Notes under the pieces: generated by a model | Told to the model about the DNA's origin: nothing | The model's database searches: none | What the model saw: the letters and a program-made list of their open reading frames with translations, nothing else | In this document: one piece after another, positions 34,175 through 43,926 of the stretch | How the letters are laid out: each line of letters begins with the position of its first letter | How positions within the stretch are numbered: position 1 is the stretch's first letter | Program-made: the position numbers and the translations under genes | Source of the DNA: Gemmatimonadota bacterium | GTDB lineage: Bacteria; Gemmatimonadota; Gemmatimonadetes; Gemmatimonadales; Gemmatimonadaceae | Reading direction: 5' to 3' | Assembly (NCBI GenBank): GCA_040388625.1 | Contig: JAZKBK010000003.1 | Location: forward strand, 496,001-560,000 | Length of the DNA: 64,000 nt

Positions 34175-35533
34175 TTACTCCCCCTCGCCGAAGCTCGCCT
34201 TCGTGAGCTCTGACTTGAGTTGGAATGCGCCCTCGACCGCGATCCGGTCTCCTGCGGAGAGGCCACTCAAAATCACAACCGTGCCATTTCCCGCACGCGG
34301 CCCAAGAACCACTGAACGCGCAATGAATTCACCCTCGTTACGACCCGCAACGAACACCACCTGCTTGCCGTTGACTTCCTGAACCGCCGCTTCAGGCACC
34401 ACGATCGTCGGTGCGACGCTACGAGCGGACGTAGCCGACGACGTACTGGCCGATGCTGCATCTGAAGTACTCACCTGAGCTGACGGTGCTCGCACGACCG
34501 GTGTTTCGATGCTGACCTGGGCGAACATGCCGGGCCGGAGCGCACGATTCGCGTTATCTACCGCGACACGTACCTTGAACGTATGACTTGCGGAGTCGAC
34601 TATTCCGCCAGCGTACGTCACGTTTCCGGAAAACGTTCTATTCGGTAACGCATTTGCGACGACAACGGCTTTGGCACCCTGCCGGATACGTGACAGATCT
34701 CCCTCGTACACATCTACAGTGATCCAGACGTGGCTCAGGTCCGCGACTGTGAAGAGATTGGTCGTCGGACCCACTACCTGTCCTGGGCTGGCGTTGCGCT
34801 CGACCACGATCCCTGCCACCGGGGTGACGAGGCTGTAGGTCGCGCCTGCTCCGCCGGTAGCGCCTAAAGCTCGCAACTTGGAAGAGGCGGCATTCCAGTC
34901 CGCTTGCGCTGCGTGGTACGTGCCCTCTGCGTCGAGCATCTCCTTTTCGGGCGAGATCGATTCTGCAAAGAGACGCTTCTCCCGCTCGTAATTGCGCCGT
35001 GCGACATCGACATTGCTGCGTGCACGCTCCAGATCACCACGAACCTGACCGACCTCCGGACTCTCCAGCGTCGCAAGTACACCGCCAGCCGACGCCTGCT
35101 GACCGAGGTCCGCGCGCACCGATATCACGCGTGCTTCTGCACGCGACGAAATTACGGAGACACGATTTGCGTCGTAACCGATCGTGCCATTGGCAGTGAG
35201 CGTGCCAGTCGTGCTGGGAGTAATGGTCAGAAGCTGCACCCCGGCGAGGCGCTGCGCCGTGGAGTCAAGCCGCAGTACGCTGTCGCCTTCTGCCACCGAC
35301 GCGGTATCTGTCGCTGCCGCGATAGGCGCTTGAGCTTTGGGGCCGGCCAGCATTGAGATGCCCCACGCGCCAAGTACGAGCACGACAACCGCGATGATGA
35401 CGCGCGTCCAGAACGTTCGTGAGGTTCGCGCGCCAAACGCCGACAGTGTTCGACGACGCCTCGTCGGACGTCCCATTGGAGACAGATCTGGCGACGAGTC
35501 CTTTGATGCAATTGGTTCGGTTGGATCAGTCAT
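34175..35533 (-). CDS. Periplasmic membrane-fusion protein of the RND pump (CzcB-like)
   Basis: 452 residues. One N-terminal membrane anchor (TRVIIAVVVLVLGAWGISMLAG), a barrel-sandwich start (GVQLLTITPSTTGTLTANGTIGYDANRVSVISSRAEARVISVRADLGQQ), a coiled hairpin (QVRGDLERARSNVDVARRNYEREKRLFAESISPEKEM) and a beta-barrel (GATYSLVTPVAGIVVERNASPGQVVGPTTNLFTVADLSHVWITVDVYE). A Ser/Ala/Thr-rich loop follows in the last third. It ends 6 nt before the pump gene and overlaps the channel gene by 4 nt. It docks the RND pump to the TolC-like channel. Confidence 0.9.
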   Translation of the reverse strand: MTDPTEPIASKDSSPDLSPMGRPTRRRRTLSAFGARTSRTFWTRVIIAVVVLVLGAWGISMLAGPKAQAPIAAATDTASVAEGDSVLRLDSTAQRLAGVQLLTITPSTTGTLTANGTIGYDANRVSVISSRAEARVISVRADLGQQASAGGVLATLESPEVGQVRGDLERARSNVDVARRNYEREKRLFAESISPEKEMLDAEGTYHAAQADWNAASSKLRALGATGGAGATYSLVTPVAGIVVERNASPGQVVGPTTNLFTVADLSHVWITVDVYEGDLSRIRQGAKAVVVANALPNRTFSGNVTYAGGIVDSASHTFKVRVAVDNANRALRPGMFAQVSIETPVVRAPSAQVSTSDAASASTSSATSARSVAPTIVVPEAAVQEVNGKQVVFVAGRNEGEFIARSVVLGPRAGNGTVVILSGLSAGDRIAVEGAFQLKSELTKASFGEGE

Positions 35534-36975
35534 TTCGTTGGAAGTTGGATTGGTCGTGATGTTGGATTCCGTAACGCGAGATCCTGCCCGGTCACTTCAG
35601 TCAATTGCGTCGATGCCTCGCGCTCCGCGAGCCAGGCGGTCCAGTATTCCAGCTCCGCGTCGCTCACCTGATTGCGAATGAGGATCAGTACGGGGAGGCC
35701 AACCTTTCCCTCGCGGTAAGCAATCTCGAGTAGCTGACGGTTCTGACGCGCTGGCGCGAGTACTGTTGATTCCAGCAGTTCGACTTCCTGCGCGGCGGAC
35801 CTGTAAGCGCTGACTGCCCTCGCCACTTCAGCGCGAATTCGCGTGGCGAGGACTGAGCGGATAAGCACTGCTTGAGCCGCCTGTGCGCGGCGTGCCTGAA
35901 TTTCGCCTTGGTTGCGGTTGAGGAATGGGAGTGTGAAACCGATCCCCGGACTTAAACGTCCCTTATCTTCGTCAACCGCACGTTGCCAGACTCCACGAAC
36001 CACAAGATTGGGAAACGCCTCTCGGCGTGAGAGCGACACTCGCGCCGACGCTTCGCTCACCGCTGCTGTTTGAGCGGCGAGGTCTGGTCTGCGAGTGAAT
36101 GCCAGTGCGGTGAGACTATCAATGTCGAGCGCCAGGGCGCGGTCACTCAGTCGCATGGTGTCAACCAGAACAGAAACACCAGCAATCGCGTGCTCCGAAG
36201 ACTCGAGCACGGGTGCAATCGGTGCGCCGCGTTGCACGCCGATGATTCGGGCCAGGTCGATCTCCTGCTCATTCTGCTCTCTATGTGCGTCAAGTGCACG
36301 CGACCGCGACCTGCCGAGCTCGACAGTGGCCAGGTTGAAGTCGAGTCGGCTGATCTCACCTTCTGTGAGTTGACGCTGTGTTACCGCTGACAGTCGCTGG
36401 TTCAAGGCGAGCACTTCGTCCGCCAATTGCGCACGACGTGTAGCCGATACCAGCCTGTAGAACGCACGGTCAACTTCGCCGATGGTGAGCCGAGTGGCGT
36501 TAGCCACTCCGGCCGCGGCTCGCACATATCCGTAGCGCGCCGCCCCAACCCGAATGCCGCGTTGGCCGAACAGCTCCAATTCCTGAGCCACAGAGGGCTG
36601 TGTCGTATTGCCAGCGCCCGGACCCAATATCTCGAACGAGGGATTGAATGGGAGGACACCCGCCTGACGAAGATCGCCGCGTGCAATCGCTGTATCGAGC
36701 CGTGATGCAAGCAGCTCCGGGTTGGCTCGAAGCGCTCGTGCACGAGCCTCGGCTAGTGTCAATCGCAGCGAGTCGGACGGCGTATCCAACTTCGTACTGG
36801 CGCGCCCATTATTCATGCGAGCGGATTGACCGCCAGCGGATTGAGCACCAAGCGAACGCGACGCCGCACTCGTTGCAAGTGCGACTGGAGCAGTGATTGT
36901 TAAAATAATTGCGGCACGTATGGCACGATGTCTTGCAACATCTGCTATGGTCGTTCGAAAGACTGAAGCAAACAC
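35530..36975 (-). CDS. Outer-membrane efflux channel of the RND pump (CzcC-like)
   Basis: About 481 residues from the GTG at 36975; the open frame runs to 37173, but the extra N-terminus is not export-like and contains intergenic-looking sequence. From this start a signal peptide is visible (RAIRAAIILTITAPVALATSAASRSLGAQ). The two OEP repeats are LTLAEARARALRANPELLASRLDTAIARGDLRQAGVLPFNP and LDIDSLTALAFTRRPDLAAQTAAVSEASARVSLSRREAFPNLVVRG. Start choice is uncertain; family is clear. First gene of the CBA operon. Confidence 0.85.
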   Translation of the reverse strand: MFASVFRTTIADVARHRAIRAAIILTITAPVALATSAASRSLGAQSAGGQSARMNNGRASTKLDTPSDSLRLTLAEARARALRANPELLASRLDTAIARGDLRQAGVLPFNPSFEILGPGAGNTTQPSVAQELELFGQRGIRVGAARYGYVRAAAGVANATRLTIGEVDRAFYRLVSATRRAQLADEVLALNQRLSAVTQRQLTEGEISRLDFNLATVELGRSRSRALDAHREQNEQEIDLARIIGVQRGAPIAPVLESSEHAIAGVSVLVDTMRLSDRALALDIDSLTALAFTRRPDLAAQTAAVSEASARVSLSRREAFPNLVVRGVWQRAVDEDKGRLSPGIGFTLPFLNRNQGEIQARRAQAAQAVLIRSVLATRIRAEVARAVSAYRSAAQEVELLESTVLAPARQNRQLLEIAYREGKVGLPVLILIRNQVSDAELEYWTAWLAEREASTQLTEVTGQDLALRNPTSRPIQLPTK

Positions 36976-37307
36976 GTACAGTTCTCGCGTGAGGTGTGTG
37001 CGACCAAGCGAGTTGCACACCTGGGGCACACATGCGTGAGCACGGGGCCACGAGATCCGATCACCCTGGGGACTGCTACTACATGCGACTACAAGCGCGG
37101 GTGACGAATTCGGACGAACGTCGGTGTCGAGGCCGGTTCCCGGGAGGATCAGCCTGCTGCCGACAAGCGCCAATCCGGCAAAGGGATGCCGGCTGGCCCA
37201 CGTACGATTGAATTACGATTGTGGTTGAGTACTCAGTCGCCGCGAGATGTCAGCGGCGAAGAGCGAGGGTGCGTCGAGGCGGGCGACCGACTCGACGTAT
37301 AGCGCGC

Positions 37308-37733
37308 TTAGGCTATGGGCGGGCGAATGGCTGGTGAAGCTCGAAAGCTCGCCGGCTGGCGCTCGGGCTGAGCATAGGCGGCGTACCTAACGGACCCTGT
37401 GGAGGGGCGAATCTCGGTGTACGCAACTTGTGCGACGTGGGAGTGCATGCAGTGATCGTATCCGGTCCCACCAGACTGTCCTTGCGCTGGGCAGCCGTCG
37501 GGACTCGCCGCGGGATTGCACGCGTGCTGCGACTCGATGTGCGCTACGGACGAAGCCGTCTCGTTGACCGCTTGACCGGGGATAGTCGTAATGGCAGTCA
37601 CCGCCTCAACGGCCACGTCATGCACGTCCGGGAGGGACGCCTCAACGGGGGCAACGAGCACGCCGAACAGGACGCCAATGGCGACCGTCCTACGAACAAG
37701 CTTACCCACGGTAGAGCGTACCCCTAAGAACAT
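37308..37733 (-). CDS. Small secreted His/Cys protein, second of the metal-module family
   Basis: 141 residues from the ATG at 37733, with signal peptide GKLVRRTVAIGVLFGVLVAPVEAS. The middle has SQHACNPAASPDGCPAQG and YDHCMHSHVAQVAYTE, and the end RASPAIRPPIA is Pro-rich. It lies upstream of the first CBA operon on the same strand and divergent from the ArsR regulator. Similar small proteins lie at 27968-28348 and 46958-47401. Function unknown. Confidence 0.55.
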   Translation of the reverse strand: MFLGVRSTVGKLVRRTVAIGVLFGVLVAPVEASLPDVHDVAVEAVTAITTIPGQAVNETASSVAHIESQHACNPAASPDGCPAQGQSGGTGYDHCMHSHVAQVAYTEIRPSTGSVRYAAYAQPERQPASFRASPAIRPPIA

Positions 37734-37829
37734 GCGGCAGAACTCCGGTAAGGCATGGCAGAGAGAGCCCGAAGAAAGCGCCATACGGCACTCTTGACTA
37801 TCCCTGCACAGCGCGACTAGTCTCAACGT

Positions 37830-38378
37830 ATGAAGAAGTCTTCAACAGTAATGCAGGGCAAACCCGCTCCGCAAGTGGGTGACCGGCAGATAGCCGGCCT
37901 ACAGGGGCCGAAGCTGCCAGGGAGGCCTTCGGCCGGTCCGACGGAGGCAATGGACAGCCTGCGAGACCACATCTCTTTCCCACCGGAGACACTGATCGGG
38001 CGCGCCGCCGCTCTGTTCGGATTGCTCGCCAACGAAACTCGGCTGAAACTCCTGCTAGCGTTGCATCCACGCATCGAACCCTTGGAGCTACGCGAACTGA
38101 CCTCGCGCTGTGTGCACGACGAGCCGGATGATCTGATATCCAAGCGCGAACTCTGCGTCTGCGATCTCGCAATGGTGGCCGGCGCTTCATCGTCGATGAC
38201 GAGCCATCAACTACACCTCCTGCGTCGAGCACGTCTGGTCGAGTTCAGGCGCGCCGGCAAGCATGCGTTGTACAGATTGTCGGATGGACCTCACGCGCAT
38301 CTCCTGCTTGATGCGCTTGAATACGTCCGCATGGCGAAGCTGACGATGTGCGACAGCGGCGTCGAGTCCAACGGTTAA
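37830..38378 (+). CDS. ArsR/SmtB-family metal-sensing repressor
   Basis: 182 residues. The N-terminal 45 residues are extra compared with usual ArsR proteins. The winged-helix part: RAAALFGLLANETRLKLLLALH, then RELCVCDLAMVAGASSSMTSHQLHLLRRARLVEFRRAGKHALYRL. The Cys pair in ELCVCDL is the alpha-3 metal site used by CadC/ArsR-type sensors for Cd, Pb or Zn. It sits 18 nt upstream of the Zn/Cd ATPase and surely represses it until metal binds; the small secreted gene divergent from it may be co-regulated. Confidence 0.9.
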   Translation: MKKSSTVMQGKPAPQVGDRQIAGLQGPKLPGRPSAGPTEAMDSLRDHISFPPETLIGRAAALFGLLANETRLKLLLALHPRIEPLELRELTSRCVHDEPDDLISKRELCVCDLAMVAGASSSMTSHQLHLLRRARLVEFRRAGKHALYRLSDGPHAHLLLDALEYVRMAKLTMCDSGVESNG

Positions 38379-38396
38379 CGTAAATGGAACGCTAGC

Positions 38397-40619
38397 ATGA
38401 TGGAGCGAGTCAGCGAGCACGCGACGTGCGACCTGCAGGTCGGTGGTATGGACTGCGCGAGCTGTGCAAGCGCCATCGAGCATTCGCTCTCGACTTTGGA
38501 AGGTGTCGACGATGTGCGCGTTGACGTCATAGGCGGGCGTGTTCGGGTAGGCTACAGGAACGAACTGCTCACAACCGACGAGTTGGCAGGTGCCATCCGG
38601 CGAGTTGGATTCACGGTCAAGGACGAATCGCGTGGCCACGTTGGCGATCGCGATGCCGGACCGGAATCAGGCATTCGTCCATCACTCGGCGTGCGGGGTC
38701 GTAGCGGACGCTTCGCGACGACCGCGGTGTCTGGGGTGCTCCTACTTACCGGCTTGGTACTGGGTTGGCTAGGCGCCGAATCGGGACTAACGATGACGGC
38801 ACTCATTCTCTCCGCTATTGCGGGAGGATGGTTCATTGTGCCGCAAGGTGTACGAGCTGCACGCCATCGCGCGCTCGACATGAATTTCCTCATGAGCGTC
38901 GCGGCGGTTGGTGCTGGCGCAATCGGCCAGTGGGGTGAGGCTGCATCGGCAATGTTCCTCTTCTCGGTTGCGCAACTCCTTGAGAGTTACTCCATGGATC
39001 GCGCCCGCAATGCGATCAAGGCGCTCATGGATCTGTCGCCCACGGAAGCAACTGTATATCGCGCGGGAGCGGATGTCGTTGTTCCGGCATCGGAGGTCGA
39101 CATTGGCGAGACGATTCTCGTGCGTCCGGGCCAGAAAATTCCGCTCGATGGCGTTGTAGTAGCCGGCCGATCTGCGGTGAACGAAGCGTCGATCACCGGC
39201 GAGTCGATGCCAGTGGACAAGGAGCCGGGCGGGGATGTATTCGCCGGCTCCATTAACGCTCAAGGGTCACTCGATATTCGTGTAACCAGGCACGTCGGAG
39301 ATACCACGCTCGCCCGCATCATCCACGCGGTTGAAGAAGCCCAGAGCGCCCAGGCACCCTCACAGACATTCGTCGACCGGTTTGCCCGGATCTACACGCC
39401 CGTCGTTGTTTTCGCAGCGATCCTCATTGCGATCGTGCCGCCTTCCATGGGGCTCGGCACATGGGAGACATGGATCTATCGCAGCCTTACGATGCTCGTG
39501 GTGGCGTGCCCGTGCGCTCTCGTGATCAGTACGCCGATCACGATTGTCTCCGGTCTGGCCGGCGCCGCCCGGGCAGGAATCCTCATCAAAGGGGGGATGT
39601 ATCTGGAGCGATTGGGTGCGATCACCGTTGTGGCGCTCGACAAGACTGGAACGCTTACTGAGGGAAGGCCGGTGGTAAGGGATATTGTCGCGCTCAGTGA
39701 ACACATCTCTGAGGAAGAAGTGTTGCGACTCGCTGCCGCTGTTGAGCGTCATTCCGAACATCCGCTAGCGCGCGCGATTGTCGAGTTGGCTGCTGTACGT
39801 GGCCTTGCTATTCCGGTGTCCGTAGACTTCGAGGCGCTCATTTCGCGCGGGACACGGGCGTCGGTTGATGGGCATGCGATTTATCTCGGGAATGTTCGGT
39901 TAATACAGGAGCATGGGCTTCTTACACCGATTCTCGAAACCGCTCTTTTGCAGATTGAAGCAAGCGGCAAGACCGCGGTGGTCGTGGCGACGGAACGAGA
40001 AGCAGTCGGCATAATCGCGATCGCGGACCAGGTGCGATCAGAGGCGAACAATGCAATCGCGGCTCTCCTCAAGCACGGTATTACACCTGTCATGTTGACC
40101 GGCGATGCGCAGGGTCCTGCGACGGCGGTGGCGACGCAACTAGGGATCAGCAACGTGCATGCGAAACTCCTTCCAGATGACAAGGTGCGTCTCGTGCAGG
40201 AGCTAGAGAGGAACGGAGCGCGCGTCGCCTTCGTCGGCGATGGAGTAAATGATGCACCGGCACTGGCCACAGCCACCGTCGGCGTAGCGATGGGAGTGGC
40301 GGGTACGGATGTAGCATTGGAAACTGCCGACGTCGCGCTCATGGCCGACGATCTCATGAAACTTCCTACCGCCGTAGCTCTGGCACAACGCGTCCTCGGC
40401 ATCATCAAACAGAACATTGTGTTCGCGCTCGTTATCAAGGCTGTGTTTCTGGTACTTGCCGCGACTGGTTATGCGACGCTCTGGATGGCTGTGGCCGCGG
40501 ACATGGGTGCATCATTGGCGGTTATCGCGAATGGTCTCCGTGCGCTGAAGGTGAGTGAGCGGGCAGCTCACAGGTTGCACTTGATGGTCACCGAACATTC
40601 CGCCATGCGGGCGGAATGA
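38397..40619 (+). CDS. cadA: Zn/Cd/Pb-exporting P1B ATPase
   Basis: 740 residues. One HMA domain at the N-terminus (LQVGGMDCASCASAIEHSL, Cys20 and Cys23), then eight spans. The metal motif CPC lies in VVACPCALVISTPITIVSGLAGAARAGILIKGG, the P1B-2 (ZntA/CadA) pattern. Also TGESMPVDKEPGGDV, ALDKTGTLTEG, ERHSEHPLARAI and FVGDGVNDAPALATA. Transcribed after the ArsR gene with an 18-nt gap. It exports Zn, Cd or Pb from the cytosol; metal preference is not fixed by sequence. Confidence 0.93.
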   Translation: MMERVSEHATCDLQVGGMDCASCASAIEHSLSTLEGVDDVRVDVIGGRVRVGYRNELLTTDELAGAIRRVGFTVKDESRGHVGDRDAGPESGIRPSLGVRGRSGRFATTAVSGVLLLTGLVLGWLGAESGLTMTALILSAIAGGWFIVPQGVRAARHRALDMNFLMSVAAVGAGAIGQWGEAASAMFLFSVAQLLESYSMDRARNAIKALMDLSPTEATVYRAGADVVVPASEVDIGETILVRPGQKIPLDGVVVAGRSAVNEASITGESMPVDKEPGGDVFAGSINAQGSLDIRVTRHVGDTTLARIIHAVEEAQSAQAPSQTFVDRFARIYTPVVVFAAILIAIVPPSMGLGTWETWIYRSLTMLVVACPCALVISTPITIVSGLAGAARAGILIKGGMYLERLGAITVVALDKTGTLTEGRPVVRDIVALSEHISEEEVLRLAAAVERHSEHPLARAIVELAAVRGLAIPVSVDFEALISRGTRASVDGHAIYLGNVRLIQEHGLLTPILETALLQIEASGKTAVVVATEREAVGIIAIADQVRSEANNAIAALLKHGITPVMLTGDAQGPATAVATQLGISNVHAKLLPDDKVRLVQELERNGARVAFVGDGVNDAPALATATVGVAMGVAGTDVALETADVALMADDLMKLPTAVALAQRVLGIIKQNIVFALVIKAVFLVLAATGYATLWMAVAADMGASLAVIANGLRALKVSERAAHRLHLMVTEHSAMRAE

Positions 40620-40665
40620 CTGGTGAATCCGAGGTCCTGCATCGCGGGTTGGTGCTGGTTTTGAC

Positions 40666-40689
40666 CTCATCGCGCACGAGCGCGATGAG
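40666..40689. terminator. Hairpin between convergent ATPase and Cus pump genes
   Basis: Perfect 10-bp arms CTCATCGCGC / GCGCGATGAG with loop ACGA. It is located between the stops of two convergent genes, so a bidirectional terminator is likely, though there is no long T run. Confidence 0.6.
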
Positions 40690-40760
40690 CACCGCACGCC
40701 TGCGGGAACGATGCAGTGTTCACATACTGCAACTCCGACAGGCGCGGATGCGGTTACGTC

Positions 40761-43700
40761 TCAGAGGGATCGTGCGTGCAGATCAACTCCGCGTCCCTTA
40801 TCATTGTGGCGGTTGACTGCCCATTCCTTCCATAACGAGTAGATCGCGGGGATCACCACCAGAGTGAGTATGGTGCTTGTGACCATTCCGCCCACCATTG
40901 GCGCCGCGATCCGCTTCATTACGTCAGCCCCTGTCCCCTGACTCCACAAAATGGGGACGAGTCCTGCTATGATCGCCGTCACGGTCATCATCTTGGGCCG
41001 CACGCGTTCGACTGCACCGCGCTCGACGGCGGCATCCACATCGCTCCGGTCCAGTAGCTCACCATGCTCGGCACGTTCGTGATACGCCTGATCCAGGTAG
41101 ATAAGCATGATCACTCCGGTCTCCGCGGCCACCCCAGCCAGGGCAATAAATCCAATTGCCACGGCGACGCTCATGTTGTAATGCAACAGCCACATGAGCC
41201 ACACGCCGCCCACGAGCGCGAACGGAAGTGATAGCATGACAATAGCGCTCTCCGTCACGCTCCTGAAATTGAAGTAGAGGAGCCCGAAGATGATCGCGAG
41301 CGTGATCGGTACGACGATTCGGAGCTTCTGCGATGCACGCTCCAAGGACTCATATTGGCCTGACCACTCAAGTCTGTAGCCTGGGGGAAGTGTGAGCTTC
41401 GCTGCGAGCAGCTTCTTTGCGTCACCAACGTAGCTCCCGATATCGCGGCCCTGGACATCGACATAGACGATGTTGTTGAGATACGCGTTCTCGGACTTGA
41501 TGAGCGTCGGACCCTTGACGACCTCGATGTGCGCGAGTTCACCCAACGCTACCTGCGCGCCGGACGGCGTGGCGACCAGGACATTTCCAACTTGCTCGGG
41601 GTTGTCGCGCAGCGCGCGCGGATAGCGCACGAGCACGCTGTACCGTTCGCGTCCTTCAATTACCTGTCCGGCGTCGACACCTCCCACCGCTGCGCTCAAC
41701 GCCATCTGCACGTCGTCTCCTGTTAGCCCGTAGCGCGCCGAGGCCGCACGATCGACCGTAACGTCGAGGTATTTTCCACCTACCGCACGTTCGGCGAAAA
41801 CGGTGTTGGTCCCCACGACCGCGGGCAGGATACCCTCGATCTCCTTGCCGATCTGATCCAACGTATCCAGACTCGGTCCGAAGATCTTGATGCCTACTGG
41901 AGTCTTGATACCGGTCGCGAGCATGTCGAGCCGGTTCTTGATCGGCATCGACCACATGTTGCCCACACCGGGCGTTTTCACAGTGGCATTCGCCTGAGCC
42001 ACGATAGAGTCGTATGTCACATCCGGTCGCCAATCCTTCTTGTCCTTCAAGACGGCGATCGTCTCGATCATCGACATCGGCGCCATGTCAGTCGCGGTCT
42101 CTGCACGACCGATCTTGCCCAGGACCATCTGCACTTCGGGAATCTTTGCAAGAGCCGCGTCACGCTGCGTGACGATCTCTTTGGCCTGTTCGCTCCCGAC
42201 ACCGGGGAAGAGCGATGGCATGTCCATGATGGCTCCTTCGTTCAGGGGCGGCATGAATTCACTGCCGATGTGCGACCATGGGTAGATGGTCACGAGCAGC
42301 ACAACGCCAGCCGCGATGATCGTTGGCCACCGACGCCTGAGCACAAACTCGATGACCGGTCGGTAGACTTTGATCAGGAACCGATTAACTGGGTTGGCCG
42401 ACTCAGGCTTCACCTTGCCACGGATGAAGAGGCCCATCATTACCGGCACAAGCGTGATCGAAAGCAAGGAGGCCGATGCCATTGAGAGTGTCTTGGTCCA
42501 CGCGAGCGGCTTGAAGAGCCTGCCTTCCTGATCCTGAAGCGCAAAGACCGGAATAAACGACACGGTGATGATCAGGAGCGAGATGAAGAGCGACGGACCA
42601 ACCTCCTTCGCCGAGTCGATCACCACCTCCCAGTGCGTTCGTGGGTTTCCGTCACGCTCATTGTGCTCGATGTGCTTGTGCATGTTCTCCACCATCACGA
42701 TCGCCGCATCTATCATTGCGCCGATTGCGATGGCGATCCCGCCCAAGCTCATGATGTTGGCACTCAGACCCAGGAGGTGCATCGCCAGCAGCGCCATCAG
42801 AATGCCGATCGGTAGAGTCAGGATCGCGACCAGGGCGCTCGACCCGTGCATGAGAAACAGCAGCGTCACAGCCGCTACTATCAACGACTCCTCGAACAAC
42901 TTGCTTCGTAGCGTCGCGATCGCGCTCTCGATCAACCCGGACCGGTCATAGCCGTCGACAAAGACTACGCCCTTCGGCAGCGCTTTCTGCAGCTCGGCCA
43001 TCTTCGCTTTCACACCGTTTATGACGGCGAGAGGATTGCCACCGTAGCGCATGACGACCCATCCGGTTACGATCTCGCCCCTTCCATCCAGGTCGGCGAT
43101 GCCGCGTCGAATTTCCGGGCCGAGCTGCACGTTGGCCACGTCACCAACCGTAACTGGCGTACCCCCGGGCCCGTTGCCAATCGCCACGTTGCGAATGTCG
43201 TCCAGACTGTTGAAGCGCCCGCGGCCACGAACCACGTACTCGGAACCACCCATCTCCAATACGCGACCACCGACATCCTGGTTCGATGCGCGGACGGCTT
43301 GGCTCACTTTCTGGATCGGGATATTGTAGGCCAGGAGTTTGGCCGGATCGACATCCACCTGATATTGCTTCTCGTACCCACCCAGAGATGCGATCTCAGC
43401 AACGCCGGGAACAGCAGTGAGTGCGGGACGGACAGTGAAGTCCTGCAAGCCGCGCAGCTGCGCCAGATTGAGCTTGCCGCTCGTGTCGGCCAGGATGTAC
43501 TGCATCACCCAGCCCACACCAGTTGCATCGGGGCCCATCACCGGCGACGCACCTTGCGGAAGCTTTGCTTGTGCGCTGCTCAGATATTCGAGCACTCGAC
43601 TGCGTGCCCAATAGAGATCGGTGCCATCCTCGAACACCACGTACACCGCCGAAAGACCGAACTGGCTCATGCCACGCACGAATTTGATGTGCGGCACCTT

Positions 43701-43922
43701 GAGCATCTCGGTCGAAAGCGGATACGTAACCTGATCCTCCACAGTCTGCGGCGCCTGGCCGGGCCACTCGGTCATGACGATTACCTGCACGTCCGACAGA
43801 TCCGGAATCGCGTCCACGGGCGTTCTGAACATCGCCCACGTACCTGCGAGCACGACCACGAGCGTACCCAGAAGCACCATGAGCTTATGGTTCACTGACC
43901 ACTCAATAATTCGCTTGAGCAT
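40761..43922 (-). CDS. cusA: CusA-type copper/silver RND efflux pump
   Basis: 1053 residues, full-length. N-terminus LKRIIEWSVNHKLMVLLGTLVVVLAGTWAMFRTPVDAIPDLSDVQVIV matches CusA. TM4 has SLGGIAIAIGAMIDAAIVMVENMHKHIEHN, the Cu/Ag (HME4) signature, unlike the first pump in this window. Porter regions contain SMPIKNRLDMLATGIKTPVGIKI, typical of CusA, with Met residues suitable for Cu(I)/Ag(I) relay. It ends the cusCBA operon, 4 nt after cusB. It pumps monovalent copper or silver out of the periplasm. Confidence 0.93.
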   Translation of the reverse strand: MLKRIIEWSVNHKLMVLLGTLVVVLAGTWAMFRTPVDAIPDLSDVQVIVMTEWPGQAPQTVEDQVTYPLSTEMLKVPHIKFVRGMSQFGLSAVYVVFEDGTDLYWARSRVLEYLSSAQAKLPQGASPVMGPDATGVGWVMQYILADTSGKLNLAQLRGLQDFTVRPALTAVPGVAEIASLGGYEKQYQVDVDPAKLLAYNIPIQKVSQAVRASNQDVGGRVLEMGGSEYVVRGRGRFNSLDDIRNVAIGNGPGGTPVTVGDVANVQLGPEIRRGIADLDGRGEIVTGWVVMRYGGNPLAVINGVKAKMAELQKALPKGVVFVDGYDRSGLIESAIATLRSKLFEESLIVAAVTLLFLMHGSSALVAILTLPIGILMALLAMHLLGLSANIMSLGGIAIAIGAMIDAAIVMVENMHKHIEHNERDGNPRTHWEVVIDSAKEVGPSLFISLLIITVSFIPVFALQDQEGRLFKPLAWTKTLSMASASLLSITLVPVMMGLFIRGKVKPESANPVNRFLIKVYRPVIEFVLRRRWPTIIAAGVVLLVTIYPWSHIGSEFMPPLNEGAIMDMPSLFPGVGSEQAKEIVTQRDAALAKIPEVQMVLGKIGRAETATDMAPMSMIETIAVLKDKKDWRPDVTYDSIVAQANATVKTPGVGNMWSMPIKNRLDMLATGIKTPVGIKIFGPSLDTLDQIGKEIEGILPAVVGTNTVFAERAVGGKYLDVTVDRAASARYGLTGDDVQMALSAAVGGVDAGQVIEGRERYSVLVRYPRALRDNPEQVGNVLVATPSGAQVALGELAHIEVVKGPTLIKSENAYLNNIVYVDVQGRDIGSYVGDAKKLLAAKLTLPPGYRLEWSGQYESLERASQKLRIVVPITLAIIFGLLYFNFRSVTESAIVMLSLPFALVGGVWLMWLLHYNMSVAVAIGFIALAGVAAETGVIMLIYLDQAYHERAEHGELLDRSDVDAAVERGAVERVRPKMMTVTAIIAGLVPILWSQGTGADVMKRIAAPMVGGMVTSTILTLVVIPAIYSLWKEWAVNRHNDKGRGVDLHARSL

Positions 43923-43926
43923 TGCT